Positions 7,564-15,720 of a stretch of DNA of 38,221 bases are shown in pieces. Position numbers and translations under genes: made by a program. Each line of letters starts with the position of its first letter. Positions within the stretch are counted from its first letter, which is position 1. The stretch covers positions 1 to 38,221 of the forward strand of contig JAUVLG010000019.1 of NCBI GenBank assembly GCA_030595835.1, written 5' to 3'. The notes beneath the pieces are model-generated. The model saw only the letters and a list, made by a program, of their open reading frames with translations, ran no database searches and was not told where the DNA came from. The DNA is from Candidatus Eiseniibacteriota bacterium. GTDB taxonomy: Bacteria > Joyebacterota > Joyebacteria > Joyebacterales > Joyebacteraceae.

Positions 7564-8625
7564 ATGGGAACAGATACGAACATCAGAACGATAGAGTGGC
7601 TCGGCGACTCGGTCAGGCTTATCGACCAGACGAGACTCCCGCTGGAGTTCGTACACAAGGAGACGCGTGACTACCGCGACATCGCGGAGAGCATCCGGCG
7701 GCTCGAGGTTCGCGGTGCTCCCGCGATCGGTGTCGCTGCTGCGATGGGGATCACCCTTGCGGCGCTCGAGCATCAGGCACTGAGTCCTGATGAGTTCAGG
7801 GCCGAGGTCTCGTCCGCGGCCGAGTTTCTCAATTCTACGCGACCCACGGCCGTCAACCTCGCGTGGGCGGTCGCCCGGATGCTCAAGGTTTTGCGTGACC
7901 CCGCCGTCGTCGATCCGCACGAGGCCGTGCGTCGACTGAGCGCGGAGGCTGTCTCCATCTGTGAGGAGGACCGCGAGCTATCCCGGAGGATCGGCGAGTA
8001 CGGTGCGGCCCTCATCGATGACGGTGACGGCGTGCTGACACACTGCAACGCGGGGGGCCTTGCGACCGCGGAGGGCGGGACCGCCCTCGCGGTCATATTC
8101 GCGGCAGTCGAGCAAAGGAAGGGTGTCAGAGCCTTCGCCGACGAGACCAGACCACTTCTGCAGGGCGCAAGACTGACCGCCTGGGAGTTTCGGCAGAGGG
8201 GGATCGACGTCACGCTTCTTTGTGACAGCGCGGCCGCGTCCGCAATGGCGAGAGGTTGGGTGACGAAGGTCGTGGTCGGCGCCGACCGCATCGCCCGGAA
8301 CGGTGATGTGGCCAACAAGATAGGGACGTTCCCTCTGGCGCTCGCCGCGCGGGAGCACGGCGTCCCGTTCTACGTGGCGGCCCCTTTCTCGACGCTGGAC
8401 CCGTCGCTCAGCAGCGGTGCCCTGATACCCATAGAGGAGCGCGACGGTTCCGAGGTGACTGAGATTCAGGGCGTGCGGGTCGCCCCCGAGGGGGTGTCCG
8501 TCTACAATCCCGCCTTTGACGTGACACCGGCACGTCTTGTGACGGCGATCGTCACGGACGCCGGCGTCTTCAGGGCGCCGTATGAGGATACGCTCTTTCG
8601 CGACGGGACGGGCCTTGAGGCTTGA
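7564..8625 (+). CDS. mtnA: S-methyl-5-thioribose-1-phosphate isomerase
   Basis: MtnA converts 5-methylthioribose-1-phosphate to 5-methylthioribulose-1-phosphate in methionine salvage. Family motifs are RGAPAIGVAAAMG near residue 52, the catalytic Cys at 161 in THCNAGG, ADETRPLLQGARLTAWE, and the catalytic Asp at 241 in GADRIARNGDVANKIGT. ATG 7564 follows GGGGGA and gives 353 residues, the usual family length. The frame remains open upstream to GTG 7393 through the 18-bp repeats, which would add a 57-residue low-complexity leader; I do not favour this start. The stop codon (8623-8625) lies inside the -35 box of the rplM promoter. Confidence 0.95.
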   Translation: MGTDTNIRTIEWLGDSVRLIDQTRLPLEFVHKETRDYRDIAESIRRLEVRGAPAIGVAAAMGITLAALEHQALSPDEFRAEVSSAAEFLNSTRPTAVNLAWAVARMLKVLRDPAVVDPHEAVRRLSAEAVSICEEDRELSRRIGEYGAALIDDGDGVLTHCNAGGLATAEGGTALAVIFAAVEQRKGVRAFADETRPLLQGARLTAWEFRQRGIDVTLLCDSAAASAMARGWVTKVVVGADRIARNGDVANKIGTFPLALAAREHGVPFYVAAPFSTLDPSLSSGALIPIEERDGSEVTEIQGVRVAPEGVSVYNPAFDVTPARLVTAIVTDAGVFRAPYEDTLFRDGTGLEA

Positions 8626-8650
8626 CAGGCTTCTCTCAGGACACTAAACT
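8622..8650 (+). promoter_or_regulatory. Sigma70-type promoter for rplM-rpsI
   Basis: TTGACA at 8622-8627 is followed by exactly 17 nt and TAAACT at 8645-8650. The predicted transcription start is near 8657, which leaves a leader of about 105 nt before rplM. The -35 box overlaps the mtnA stop codon. Confidence 0.8.
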
Positions 8651-8686
8651 TACAAGTTCGTGTTGCTGAAAAGCGCGGTCTGATCC

Positions 8687-8708
8687 GGCGCAGGGGCGTA
8701 CTTGCGCC
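8687..8708 (+). promoter_or_regulatory. Hairpin in the rplM leader
   Basis: GGCGCA (8687-8692) can pair with TGCGCC (8703-8708) within the untranslated leader of the L13 operon. Ribosomal protein leaders are often autoregulatory and L13 leaders are known in other bacteria. I see only this short helix and no match to a described leader, so a regulatory role is speculative. Confidence 0.25.
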
Positions 8709-8761
8709 CAACGCGGCCTGTGTCCCTGAGTCCGGAAGCGCAAAACCTGGAGGGAACTTCG

Positions 8762-9238
8762 ATGTCGACACACGTAACGAAACTTCCTGAGATCGAACGA
8801 CGGCACTACGTCGTCAACGCCGACGGGCAGGTGCTCGGGCGACTGGCGACCAAAGTGGCGTCGGTTCTGAGGGGGAAGGGCAAGACCTACTTCTCGCCAC
8901 ATCTCGACACCGGCGACTACGTCATCATCGTGAACGCTGAGAAGATACAGCTCACTGGCAAGAAGCTCGACCAGAGAACGTACTTCACCCACAGCGGGCA
9001 CCCGGGGGCAGGGAAGTACGTCACCGTGAGGATGATGCTCGAGAAGAAGCCGACCGAGGTCGTGAGACACGCGGTGAAGGGGATGCTTCCCAAGAACAAA
9101 CTTGGGCGCAAGATGATGAAGAAGCTCAGGGTCTACGCCGGTCCGGACCATCCGCACCAGGCCCAGTGCCCCGAGGTTCTGGAGCTCACGGGCGGAATGG
9201 GCAGTTCGACGGTCCATCCGAAAGGAGTCGATGAATGA
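8762..9238 (+). CDS. rplM: 50S ribosomal protein L13
   Basis: L13 is an early-assembling 23S rRNA-binding protein of the large subunit. The 158-residue product has the family features: WHV-like [27 protein letters not shown], then [31 protein letters not shown] and the segment [16 protein letters not shown] 8762 is chosen because a GGAGGG SD lies 7 nt upstream; an in-frame TTG at 8702 lies in the leader. The start overlaps nothing; the stop overlaps the rpsI start (ATGA). The N-terminus is about 15 residues longer than in the shortest homologues. Confidence 0.97.
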   Translation: MSTHVTKLPEIERRHYVVNADGQVLGRLATKVASVLRGKGKTYFSPHLDTGDYVIIVNAEKIQLTGKKLDQRTYFTHSGHPGAGKYVTVRMMLEKKPTEVVRHAVKGMLPKNKLGRKMMKKLRVYAGPDHPHQAQCPEVLELTGGMGSSTVHPKGVDE

Positions 9239-9624
9239 GTAACACGATTCAGGCGGTCGGCAGGAGGAAGGAATCGATTGCCAGGGTAAGACTTGTGCCG
9301 GGTACCGGGAACAGAACGGTCAACGGCAAGGCGATCGCTGTCTACTTCCCGCGCAAGACCGCGGTCGAGGGTGTACTGAAGCCCTTTGAGTTGACGTCGA
9401 CGGGCGACCGGTACGACGTGCATGCGAGCGTGAACGGTGGGGGCATCAGCGGGCAGGCCGGTGCCGTGCGGTTGGGCATTGCTCGTGCGCTCGTCAAGGT
9501 GGACGAGAGCTACAGGAAGCCTCTGAAGCAGGCCGGACTTCTGACCAGGGACCCGCGGATGAAGGAGCGGAAGAAGCCGGGCCAGAAGGGCGCGCGCAAG
9601 AAGTTCCAGTTCTCGAAGAGGTAG
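9235..9624 (+). CDS. rpsI: 30S ribosomal protein S9
   Basis: S9 sits in the head of the small subunit and its C-terminal tail reaches the P-site tRNA. The 129-residue protein carries [14 protein letters not shown] at the N-terminus, [19 protein letters not shown] in the middle and the basic tail [18 protein letters not shown] ending in the conserved SKR. Its ATG overlaps the L13 stop and has AAAGGAG upstream, the classical rplM-rpsI coupling. Confidence 0.98.
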   Translation: MSNTIQAVGRRKESIARVRLVPGTGNRTVNGKAIAVYFPRKTAVEGVLKPFELTSTGDRYDVHASVNGGGISGQAGAVRLGIARALVKVDESYRKPLKQAGLLTRDPRMKERKKPGQKGARKKFQFSKR

Positions 9625-9635
9625 CAGTGGCTGTA

Positions 9636-9659
9636 CCCACACCGACGCTGTGGTGTGGG
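9636..9659 (+). terminator. Hairpin between rpsI and rpsB
   Basis: CCCACACC (9636-9643) and GGTGTGGG (9652-9659) form a perfect 8-bp stem with an 8-nt loop, 12 nt after the rpsI stop. No T-tract follows. It may end the rplM-rpsI transcript, or act as a leader element of rpsB, for which I find no separate promoter in the 153-nt gap. Confidence 0.45.
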
Positions 9660-9777
9660 AATCTCACACGCGGCCGGACCGGCACGGGGGTCCGCGGGCG
9701 GGAAGGACGCCGCTCGTGGCCGGCGCCGGGATGAAGGGCGCGGAGGAACAACCTGTTCACGGAGGTAGAAGCAAGAG

Positions 9778-10542
9778 ATGCCTAAGGCCGATCTGCAAAC
9801 GCTGCTGGAAGCCGGTGTTCACTTCGGACACCAGACGCACCGATGGAATCCCAAGATGAAGCGCTTCATTTTCATGAAGCGCAATGGGATTCACATCATC
9901 GATCTCGCAAAGACGCTGCTCAACCTGGAGAAGGCGCGCGACGCCATCGCGGAGACCGTGAGGCGCGGCGAGTCGATCCTGTTCGTCTGCACGAAGAAGC
10001 AGGGCAGGACCATTGTCCAGGAGGAAGCCGTTCGCTGTGGGATGATGTACGTGACCGAGCGCTGGCTCGGCGGCACACTGACCAACCTCCGCACGATACG
10101 ACAGAGCATCAGGCGCCTCGAGGATGTCGAGCGCATGGCCGAGGATGGCACCTACAATCTCATCTCGAAGAAGGAAATCCTCCAGATCGAGAGAGAGAAG
10201 GCCAAGCTCCTGAAGGTCCTCAACGGAATCCGAACGATGGGTAAGCTCCCCGGTATGGTCTTCATCCTGGACACCCGCAAGGAGCAGATCGCCCAGAGCG
10301 AGGCGAACAAGCTCGGGATCCCGATCGTCGGAATCTGCGACACGAACTCCAATCCCGAGAGGATCGAATTCCCGATCCCGGGCAACGACGACGCGATCAG
10401 GTCGATCAGATTCTTCGCGGCGTTCATTGCTGACACCGTGCTGGAGGTCAGGACGACCTCCCTCGAGGGCGGTGACGCTGTCGAGCCCGCTGCCGTTATG
10501 ACCGGCAGTGAGAGCGGTGAGGCCACGCCTCAGGCTCAGTAG
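9778..10542 (+). CDS. rpsB: 30S ribosomal protein S2
   Basis: S2 is a late-assembling small-subunit protein. The 254-residue sequence has the family signature blocks: LLEAGVHFGHQTHRWNPKM near the N-terminus, GIHIIDLAKTL, RWLGGTLTN and the later VGICDTNSNPERIEFPIPGNDDAIRSIR. The acidic, Ser/Thr/Ala-rich tail (last ~30 residues) is variable in the family. The SD is GGAGGT at 9761-9766. It is followed by tsf, the near-universal rpsB-tsf pairing. Confidence 0.98.
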   Translation: MPKADLQTLLEAGVHFGHQTHRWNPKMKRFIFMKRNGIHIIDLAKTLLNLEKARDAIAETVRRGESILFVCTKKQGRTIVQEEAVRCGMMYVTERWLGGTLTNLRTIRQSIRRLEDVERMAEDGTYNLISKKEILQIEREKAKLLKVLNGIRTMGKLPGMVFILDTRKEQIAQSEANKLGIPIVGICDTNSNPERIEFPIPGNDDAIRSIRFFAAFIADTVLEVRTTSLEGGDAVEPAAVMTGSESGEATPQAQ

Positions 10543-10599
10543 CCGAGCGCACCAGCGCTCTGCGCGTCTCACGTCACACACACATCATTGGAGAACAGA

Positions 10600-11238
10600 A
10601 TGGGCATTTCAGCTGCTCAGGTGAAGGAGCTCCGGCAGAAGACCGGAGCGGGCATGATGGACTGCAAGGCCGCGTTGAACGAGACCGCCGGTGATCTGGA
10701 GAAGGCCGTCGACCACCTCCGCAAGGCGGGGATACTGAAGGCCGCGAAGAGGGCCGAGCGAGCGACGGGCCAGGGGCTCATCGCTTCCTACATACACGCG
10801 GGGTCGAAGCTGGCGGTGCTTGTCGAGATCAACTGCGAGACTGACTTTGTTGCCAAGACCGATCTCTTCAAGACGTTCTCGAAGGACGTCGCCATGCACG
10901 TGGCTGCCCAGAGCCCGTTGGTCGTTCTGAGGGAAGACCTCTCCCAGGACGCGCTCGAGCGGGAGCGGAGCATCTACAAGGAGCAGGCTCTGGCGTCCGG
11001 CAAGCCCGAGAACATCGTCGACAAGATTGTGGAAGGCAAGATAGGGAAGTACTATTCTGAGGTCTGTCTGCTGGAGCAGCCGTTCGTGAAGGACACGGAC
11101 ATCACCGTCGGCGATCTCCTCACGCAGACGATTGCGACCTTGGGCGAGAATATCCGCATCGCGCGCTTCGTCCGGTTGGAGCTGGGCGATACCGCGCCGG
11201 AGGGTCAAGAGGAAGCCTCAGGTGCCTGCTGCGTATAA
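10600..11238 (+). CDS. tsf: Elongation factor Ts
   Basis: EF-Ts recharges EF-Tu by GDP/GTP exchange. The 212-residue protein is the short form, as in Thermus, and not the ~283-residue enterobacterial form. Diagnostic segments are VKELRQKTGAGMMDCKAAL at the N-terminus and CETDFVAKTDLF in the core. ATG 10600 follows GGAG with suitable spacing; a TTG 12 nt upstream is less likely. The last codons overlap the start of pyrH by 17 nt. The tail ends Cys-Cys-Val, which is unusual and may simply reflect the overlap. Confidence 0.96.
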   Translation: MGISAAQVKELRQKTGAGMMDCKAALNETAGDLEKAVDHLRKAGILKAAKRAERATGQGLIASYIHAGSKLAVLVEINCETDFVAKTDLFKTFSKDVAMHVAAQSPLVVLREDLSQDALERERSIYKEQALASGKPENIVDKIVEGKIGKYYSEVCLLEQPFVKDTDITVGDLLTQTIATLGENIRIARFVRLELGDTAPEGQEEASGACCV

Positions 11239-11938
11239 TCGCGTAGTTCTCAAGGTAAGTGGGGAATCTCTGCTGGGCGAGGGTGGCGCACCCGTGTCAC
11301 GTGAAGCCGCCGTGCGACTGGCGACGGAGATCAAGGCCGCCGCGGACGCAGGGGCGGAGTTGGGCGTCGTGATAGGCGGCGGCAACATCCTTCGGGGTAT
11401 CGCCGTGGCCGCCGGTGGGGCCGACCGCGTCGCTTCCGATCTTGCCGGAATGGCGGCGACCCTCGTGAACGGGCTGGTGCTCAGAGACGCGCTTGAGTCG
11501 TTGGGGCAGAAGGCCGTGCTCATGAGCGCGATTCCCTGCGGTCGCATCGCGGAACCTTTCGACCACAGGGTGGCCGACTCCCATCTATCTGAGGGCGCCG
11601 TCGTCATCTTCGGTGCCGGTACGGGTAACCCCTTTTTCAGCACAGATACCGCCGCCGTTCTGCGAGCGGCCGAGATCGGGGCCGACGTGCTCCTCAAGGC
11701 TACGCAGGCCGAGGGCGTTTACGACTCGGACCCCGCCAAGAACCCGGACGCGGTCCGTTTCGCCAGCGTGACCTATCAGGAGATGCTTGAGAAGCGGCTC
11801 ATGGTAATGGACATGACCGCCGTGTCACTGGCTAGGGAACAGGGAGTGCCCCTGGTCGTTTTCGCACTCGCGGTGCCTGGCAACATCGCCAGGGCGGTCG
11901 CGGGAGAGCCGGTGGGAACAACCGTCAAGGGAGGGTGA
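11222..11938 (+). CDS. pyrH: Uridylate (UMP) kinase
   Basis: PyrH phosphorylates UMP to UDP and is the essential hexameric bacterial enzyme of the amino-acid-kinase fold. Motifs are VVLKVSGESL, VVIGGGNILRG, the GTGNPFFSTDTAA nucleotide segment and KATQAEGVYDSDP. GTG 11222 is the best start: GAGGA lies 9-13 nt upstream, and the 238-residue product opens at the family N-terminus. The frame is open further upstream inside tsf but that part is unconserved. A small change from the usual FAGGTGNP to FGAGTGNP is present. Confidence 0.96.
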   Translation: MPAAYNRVVLKVSGESLLGEGGAPVSREAAVRLATEIKAAADAGAELGVVIGGGNILRGIAVAAGGADRVASDLAGMAATLVNGLVLRDALESLGQKAVLMSAIPCGRIAEPFDHRVADSHLSEGAVVIFGAGTGNPFFSTDTAAVLRAAEIGADVLLKATQAEGVYDSDPAKNPDAVRFASVTYQEMLEKRLMVMDMTAVSLAREQGVPLVVFALAVPGNIARAVAGEPVGTTVKGG

Positions 11939-11941
11939 TCG

Positions 11942-12499
11942 ATGGACGAGCTCTTCGCTGATACCGGGAACAGGATGCAGAAGGCCGTGGAGGCAGTCAG
12001 AAGGGAGTTCGCGAGGATTCGCACGGGGAAAGCGACCGTGTCTCTTCTGGATGGGGTCAAGGTCGAGTACTACGGGAGCTCGGCTCCCCTGAGACAGGTG
12101 GCGAACATCAGTGTCCCCGAGGCGCGCCTTCTGGTCGTTCAGCCCTGGGACAAGAAGCTGATCGGTGACATAGAGAAGGCGATTCGTTCGGCCGACCTGG
12201 GTCTTAACCCGTCGAGCGACGGCAACCTGATCCGCGTGCCCATCCCGGCTCTGACCGAGGAGCGGCGCAAGGAGATGGTCCGCTACGTCCACAAGCTCGG
12301 CGAGGAGGGGCGCGTCGCGATCCGGAACGTCCGGCGCGACGTCAACGAGATCCTCAAGAAGAAGCTCAAGGACGGGGACATCTCCGAGGACGACTTCCAC
12401 CGTGCCCACGACAAGACCGTCCAGGATATGACCGACAAGAGCATCCACGAGGTCGACCACGTTCTCGCGGCGAAGGAGACCGAATTGATGGAGGTCTGA
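11942..12499 (+). CDS. frr: Ribosome recycling factor
   Basis: RRF, with EF-G, splits post-termination ribosomes. The 185-residue length is exactly typical. It begins with a long helix, then ARIRTGKATVSLLDGVKVEYYGS, PLRQVANISVPEARLLVVQPWD and the C-terminal helices containing EERRKEMVRYVHKLGEEGRVAIRNVRRD. The ATG is 4 nt after the pyrH stop with GGGAGGG upstream. pyrH-frr adjacency is standard. Confidence 0.98.
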   Translation: MDELFADTGNRMQKAVEAVRREFARIRTGKATVSLLDGVKVEYYGSSAPLRQVANISVPEARLLVVQPWDKKLIGDIEKAIRSADLGLNPSSDGNLIRVPIPALTEERRKEMVRYVHKLGEEGRVAIRNVRRDVNEILKKKLKDGDISEDDFHRAHDKTVQDMTDKSIHEVDHVLAAKETELMEV

Positions 12500-12575
12500 C
12501 ACGGGCGCTCGAGTGTCCGTTCGGGCCGAATGGCAGTACCGACAGTGATGGAATTCTTCATCGAGGAGGTGGGAG

Positions 12576-12749
12576 ATGGCATACCTGATCACCGACGCCT
12601 GCACGGCGTGTGGCGCCTGTGTCAGCGCGTGCCCGGTCGAGGCGATCTCCGAGGGCGAGGACAAGTACGTCATCGACCCGGAAGCTTGCACGGACTGCGG
12701 GCTATGCGCCGACGAGTGCCCGTTCGATGCTATAGAGCCGGGCAAGTAG
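12576..12749 (+). CDS. Small 2[4Fe-4S] ferredoxin
   Basis: This 57-residue electron carrier has two complete clostridial-type cluster motifs, CxxCxxCxxxCP. The first uses C9, C12, C15 and C19 followed by Pro. The second uses C38, C41, C44 and C48 followed by Pro. A very strong SD, GAGGAGGT at 12563-12570, precedes ATG 12576. It sits between frr and uppS, where this cluster usually has no gene. Its partner cannot be told from sequence. IspG and IspH of the Dxr pathway are Fe-S enzymes that need an electron donor, so service to isoprenoid synthesis is an inference from its position near uppS and dxr. Confidence 0.93.
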   Translation: MAYLITDACTACGACVSACPVEAISEGEDKYVIDPEACTDCGLCADECPFDAIEPGK

Positions 12750-12779
12750 GGCGCTGGTCTGGCGCGAGGCGACCATTTT

Positions 12780-12809
12780 GGGGACGGCTGGCGATGGTCG
12801 GCCGTCCCC
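12780..12809 (+). terminator. GC-rich hairpin after the ferredoxin gene
   Basis: GGGGACGGC (12780-12788) pairs perfectly with GCCGTCCCC (12801-12809) around a 12-nt loop, 30 nt after the ferredoxin stop. Only TTT two nt later stands in for a T-tract, so read-through into uppS is likely. It could act as an attenuator separating the translation genes from the envelope genes. Confidence 0.5.
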
Positions 12810-12854
12810 GCGTTTCACCCCCAATCGATGCCGGCAGAGGCGACTGTTGTGGCC

Positions 12855-13619
12855 ATGAAACGGAAGAAGCGAGACCATACCCTGGGGACGCTGGTGCTGG
12901 ACCCCGACCTCCTGCCGCACCACGTGGCCATCATCATGGACGGCAACGGCAGGTGGGCGCGGAAGCGCGGACTGCCGCGCATCGCGGGACACGCGGCCGC
13001 GACCGCGTCCGTGAGGGACGTTGTGGCCGCCGGCGCCAAGCTCGGTCTCTCTGAGCTTACCCTGTACACGTTCTCGATGCAGAACTGGACCCGACCCAGA
13101 TCCGAGGTCGCGGGCCTCATGCATCTCCTCGATCAGACGCTGCGGGAGCAGATTAATGATATGGATGCGGACAACATCCGCCTGAATGCGATCGGTCGTC
13201 TCGACCGTCTCCCGAAGTACGTTCGTGCTCGCCTGGACGCAACCTCTGAGCGGTTGTCCGGCAACACCGGTCTCAGGCTCAACCTGGCCATCAGCTACGG
13301 GGGACGCGCAGAGATCCTGGATGCCACCCGCGCGATCGCGGAGGCAGTGCGCCGGGGCGACGTGCGGTCTGAAGACATAGACGAAGACACCTTCCGCGGT
13401 TTCCTGTACTCTCCCGATGTTCCCGATCCTGATCTGCTGATTCGGACGAGCGGGGAGCAGCGCATCAGCAACTTTCTGCTCTGGCAGATCGCCTACAGCG
13501 AGATACACGTTACAAAGGTGCTCTGGCCCGACTTTCGCAGGTGTCACCTGCACGAGGCTCTGGCGGATTACCAGCGCCGCGAGCGCCGCTTCGGCGGCAT
13601 CTCGTCAAAGAGGCGATAG
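12855..13619 (+). CDS. uppS: Isoprenyl transferase (undecaprenyl diphosphate synthase)
   Basis: UppS condenses isopentenyl diphosphate onto farnesyl diphosphate in cis to make the C55 lipid carrier for peptidoglycan. The catalytic Asp is at 29 in IIMDGNGRWA. GHAAATASVRDVV and the C-terminal RTSGEQRISNFLLWQ, containing substrate-binding Arg and Ser residues, are intact. The usual FSxENWxRP is FSMQNWTRP here. ATG 12855 gives 254 residues. GTG 12849, better spaced from AGAGG, is an equally possible start, and ATG 12828 lacks an SD. It leads the uppS-cdsA-dxr-rseP envelope block. Confidence 0.95.
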   Translation: MKRKKRDHTLGTLVLDPDLLPHHVAIIMDGNGRWARKRGLPRIAGHAAATASVRDVVAAGAKLGLSELTLYTFSMQNWTRPRSEVAGLMHLLDQTLREQINDMDADNIRLNAIGRLDRLPKYVRARLDATSERLSGNTGLRLNLAISYGGRAEILDATRAIAEAVRRGDVRSEDIDEDTFRGFLYSPDVPDPDLLIRTSGEQRISNFLLWQIAYSEIHVTKVLWPDFRRCHLHEALADYQRRERRFGGISSKRR

Positions 13620-13622
13620 AGC

Positions 13623-14456
13623 ATGGGTATTGACCGGCGACAGCTCGCATCGCGGCTCCTGACCGCATCCGTCGGCGGGCCGGTCATCATCATCTGTTCA
13701 CTCGTGGGCGGCATCCCGTTCCTTCTCGCCATGAACTTCATCATCGGGGTGGGCCTCTTCGAGTTCTACCGCATGATGGAGGCCAAGGACATCAGGCCGT
13801 TCAAGACCGTTGGGATCGCGGCCGGCCTGGTCGTCTCCTGGTACGTCTATTTCCAGGGCGGGATGTTCTCCGGGCTCTTCATCACGCTGATGCTTATCGC
13901 GATCATGGGAATGGAGCTCTTCAGACGGGACGGCGAACTCGCGGTCTTCCACATATCGACGACCATTCTGGGGGTCTTCTACGTCGCCTGGCTTGGCAGC
14001 CACATCATCCTCCTGAGGCAGCTGGGCGAGGGCGTCGAGGGGACGGACCTGGGCGGGTTCTTCGTTCTCCTTGCCTTCGTCCTGACTTGGGGGGCCGACA
14101 CGGGCGCGTACTTCGTAGGGAACGCCATTGGGAAGAGGAAGCTCCTCCCTCGAGTAAGCCCGGGCAAGTCGGTCGAGGGTGCCGTGGGCGGCGTCGTCGT
14201 CGCGATCGTGATCGCCTTCATTGCCAGGGCCACGATCGTTCCGCTTCTGACGGTCGTGGACGCGCTGGTGCTCGGTCTGACGACCCCCGTCATGGCCGTT
14301 CTTGGTGATCTCGTCGAATCTCTGATGAAGCGCGACGTCCGGATAAAGGACACGTCGCACGCTCTGCCGGGGCATGGGGGCATGCTCGATCGCTTCGACA
14401 GCGTTTTGTTCGTTGCCCCGCTTGTCTACTACTACCTGAGGTTCCTGGTGGTGTAG
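13623..14456 (+). CDS. cdsA: Phosphatidate cytidylyltransferase
   Basis: CdsA makes CDP-diacylglycerol from phosphatidic acid and CTP, the precursor of all membrane phospholipids. The 277-residue protein has at least six hydrophobic segments, beginning at residues 16-35. The C-terminal signature is present: GDLVESLMKRDVRIKDTS followed by LPGHGGMLDRFDS. The upstream SVEGAVGGVV segment is also family-typical. ATG 13623 lies 4 nt after the uppS stop. Confidence 0.96.
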   Translation: MGIDRRQLASRLLTASVGGPVIIICSLVGGIPFLLAMNFIIGVGLFEFYRMMEAKDIRPFKTVGIAAGLVVSWYVYFQGGMFSGLFITLMLIAIMGMELFRRDGELAVFHISTTILGVFYVAWLGSHIILLRQLGEGVEGTDLGGFFVLLAFVLTWGADTGAYFVGNAIGKRKLLPRVSPGKSVEGAVGGVVVAIVIAFIARATIVPLLTVVDALVLGLTTPVMAVLGDLVESLMKRDVRIKDTSHALPGHGGMLDRFDSVLFVAPLVYYYLRFLVV

Positions 14457-14491
14457 TCCGTACGTAGGCACGGCCGCGCAACACGAACTGG

Positions 14492-15715
14492 ATGGGAGCG
14501 CTCTTGTCGTCACGCAAGCGCATAGCGGTTCTTGGGTCCACGGGCTCGATCGGACGAAGCGTCCTGTCCGTCGTCGAGTCCAATCCCGACGTCTTCGAGG
14601 TCGTGGGTCTCTCCGCGCTCAGGAACGCCGAGCTCCTTGCCGCACAGGCAAAGCAGTTCGGTGTTGTGAAGGTTGCCATTGGTGAAGAGGCGGCGGGCTC
14701 AAGCTCGCTCGGCGCCGACCTTGAGATAGGAGTGGGCGAGGAGGCGCTGGTAGAGCTTGCGTCCGATCCCGATGTGGACCTCGTTGTGAACGCTCTGGTC
14801 GGTACCGCCGGCCTGCCCGTGACCGCGGCGTCCGTCGGGGCCGGCAAGAGGCTGGCCATTGCCAACAAGGAGTCGCTCGTGATGGCCGGGGAACTCGTGA
14901 CGAGCCTGGCCGGTCGGACGGGCAGCGAGCTGATACCCGTTGATAGCGAGCACAGCTCCATATTCCGCTGCCTCAGGGGGACCGCACACGGTGAAGTCAC
15001 GGGTGTGGTGCTGACGGCTTCCGGCGGTCCGCTGCGCGACCTGCCAGTAGGCGAGGTGGGTTCTGCTACCGTCGAGGCGGTCTTGTCGCACCCCACATGG
15101 GACATGGGCAGGAAGATCACCGTCGATTCAGCCACGCTTGCCAACAAGGCGATGGAGGTTGTGGAGGCAATGTGGCTCTTCGACCTTCCGCTGGAGCTGA
15201 TAGACGTGGTAGTGCACCGGGAATCGATCGTGCACTCTCTCGTCCGTCTGTGTGACGGCAGCCTTCTGGCGCATCTCGGCTCGCCCGACATGCGCGTTCC
15301 CATTCAGTATGCTCTCTTCTACCCCGACGCACCCGGGACCTCCTTTAACGAGTTCCGTCCCGCCGATATGGGGACGCTGAACTTCGGACCGGTCGAGGCC
15401 GAGCGATATCCCTGCTTCGGCCTGATCCTCGCGAGCGCGCGCGAGGGCGGGACCGCCCCAACGATCGCGACTACGGCGGACGAGGTGGCGGTCGGTGCGT
15501 TCCTCGAGGGCAGGATTCGTTTCGGTGATATCGCCACTGTCATCGCCAGAACCCTGGACGCGGAGGGAACCGGCCCCGCCGAGAACCTCGCTGCCATTTT
15601 CGAGGCCGAGCGGAGCGCCAGGACCACCGCAGTAGAGATCGTCGATGACATCGTCGGTCGCACGGGCCACGGGCCCGCGGGTGCGGCACTGACAAACAAC
15701 CACTCCGGAGTCTGA
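14492..15715 (+). CDS. dxr: 1-deoxy-D-xylulose 5-phosphate reductoisomerase
   Basis: Dxr (IspC) performs the first committed step of the MEP isoprenoid pathway using NADPH and a divalent metal. The NADPH-binding loop GSTGSIG is at residues 15-21. Later segments are ANKESLVMAG, VDSEHSSIFRCL with metal ligands, TASGGPLRD, MGRKITVDSATLANKAMEV and HRESIVHSLV. The 407-residue form uses ATG 14492. TTG 14504, with GGGAG closer to the ideal spacing, would shorten it by four residues. Its position between cdsA and rseP is the classical arrangement. Confidence 0.96.
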   Translation: MGALLSSRKRIAVLGSTGSIGRSVLSVVESNPDVFEVVGLSALRNAELLAAQAKQFGVVKVAIGEEAAGSSSLGADLEIGVGEEALVELASDPDVDLVVNALVGTAGLPVTAASVGAGKRLAIANKESLVMAGELVTSLAGRTGSELIPVDSEHSSIFRCLRGTAHGEVTGVVLTASGGPLRDLPVGEVGSATVEAVLSHPTWDMGRKITVDSATLANKAMEVVEAMWLFDLPLELIDVVVHRESIVHSLVRLCDGSLLAHLGSPDMRVPIQYALFYPDAPGTSFNEFRPADMGTLNFGPVEAERYPCFGLILASAREGGTAPTIATTADEVAVGAFLEGRIRFGDIATVIARTLDAEGTGPAENLAAIFEAERSARTTAVEIVDDIVGRTGHGPAGAALTNNHSGV

Positions 15716-15720
15716 CGCCG

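Noticed and set aside
8702-8761. N-terminal extension of L13
   Set aside because: The in-frame TTG lies in the leader without an SD, while ATG 8762 has a good one and matches the family.
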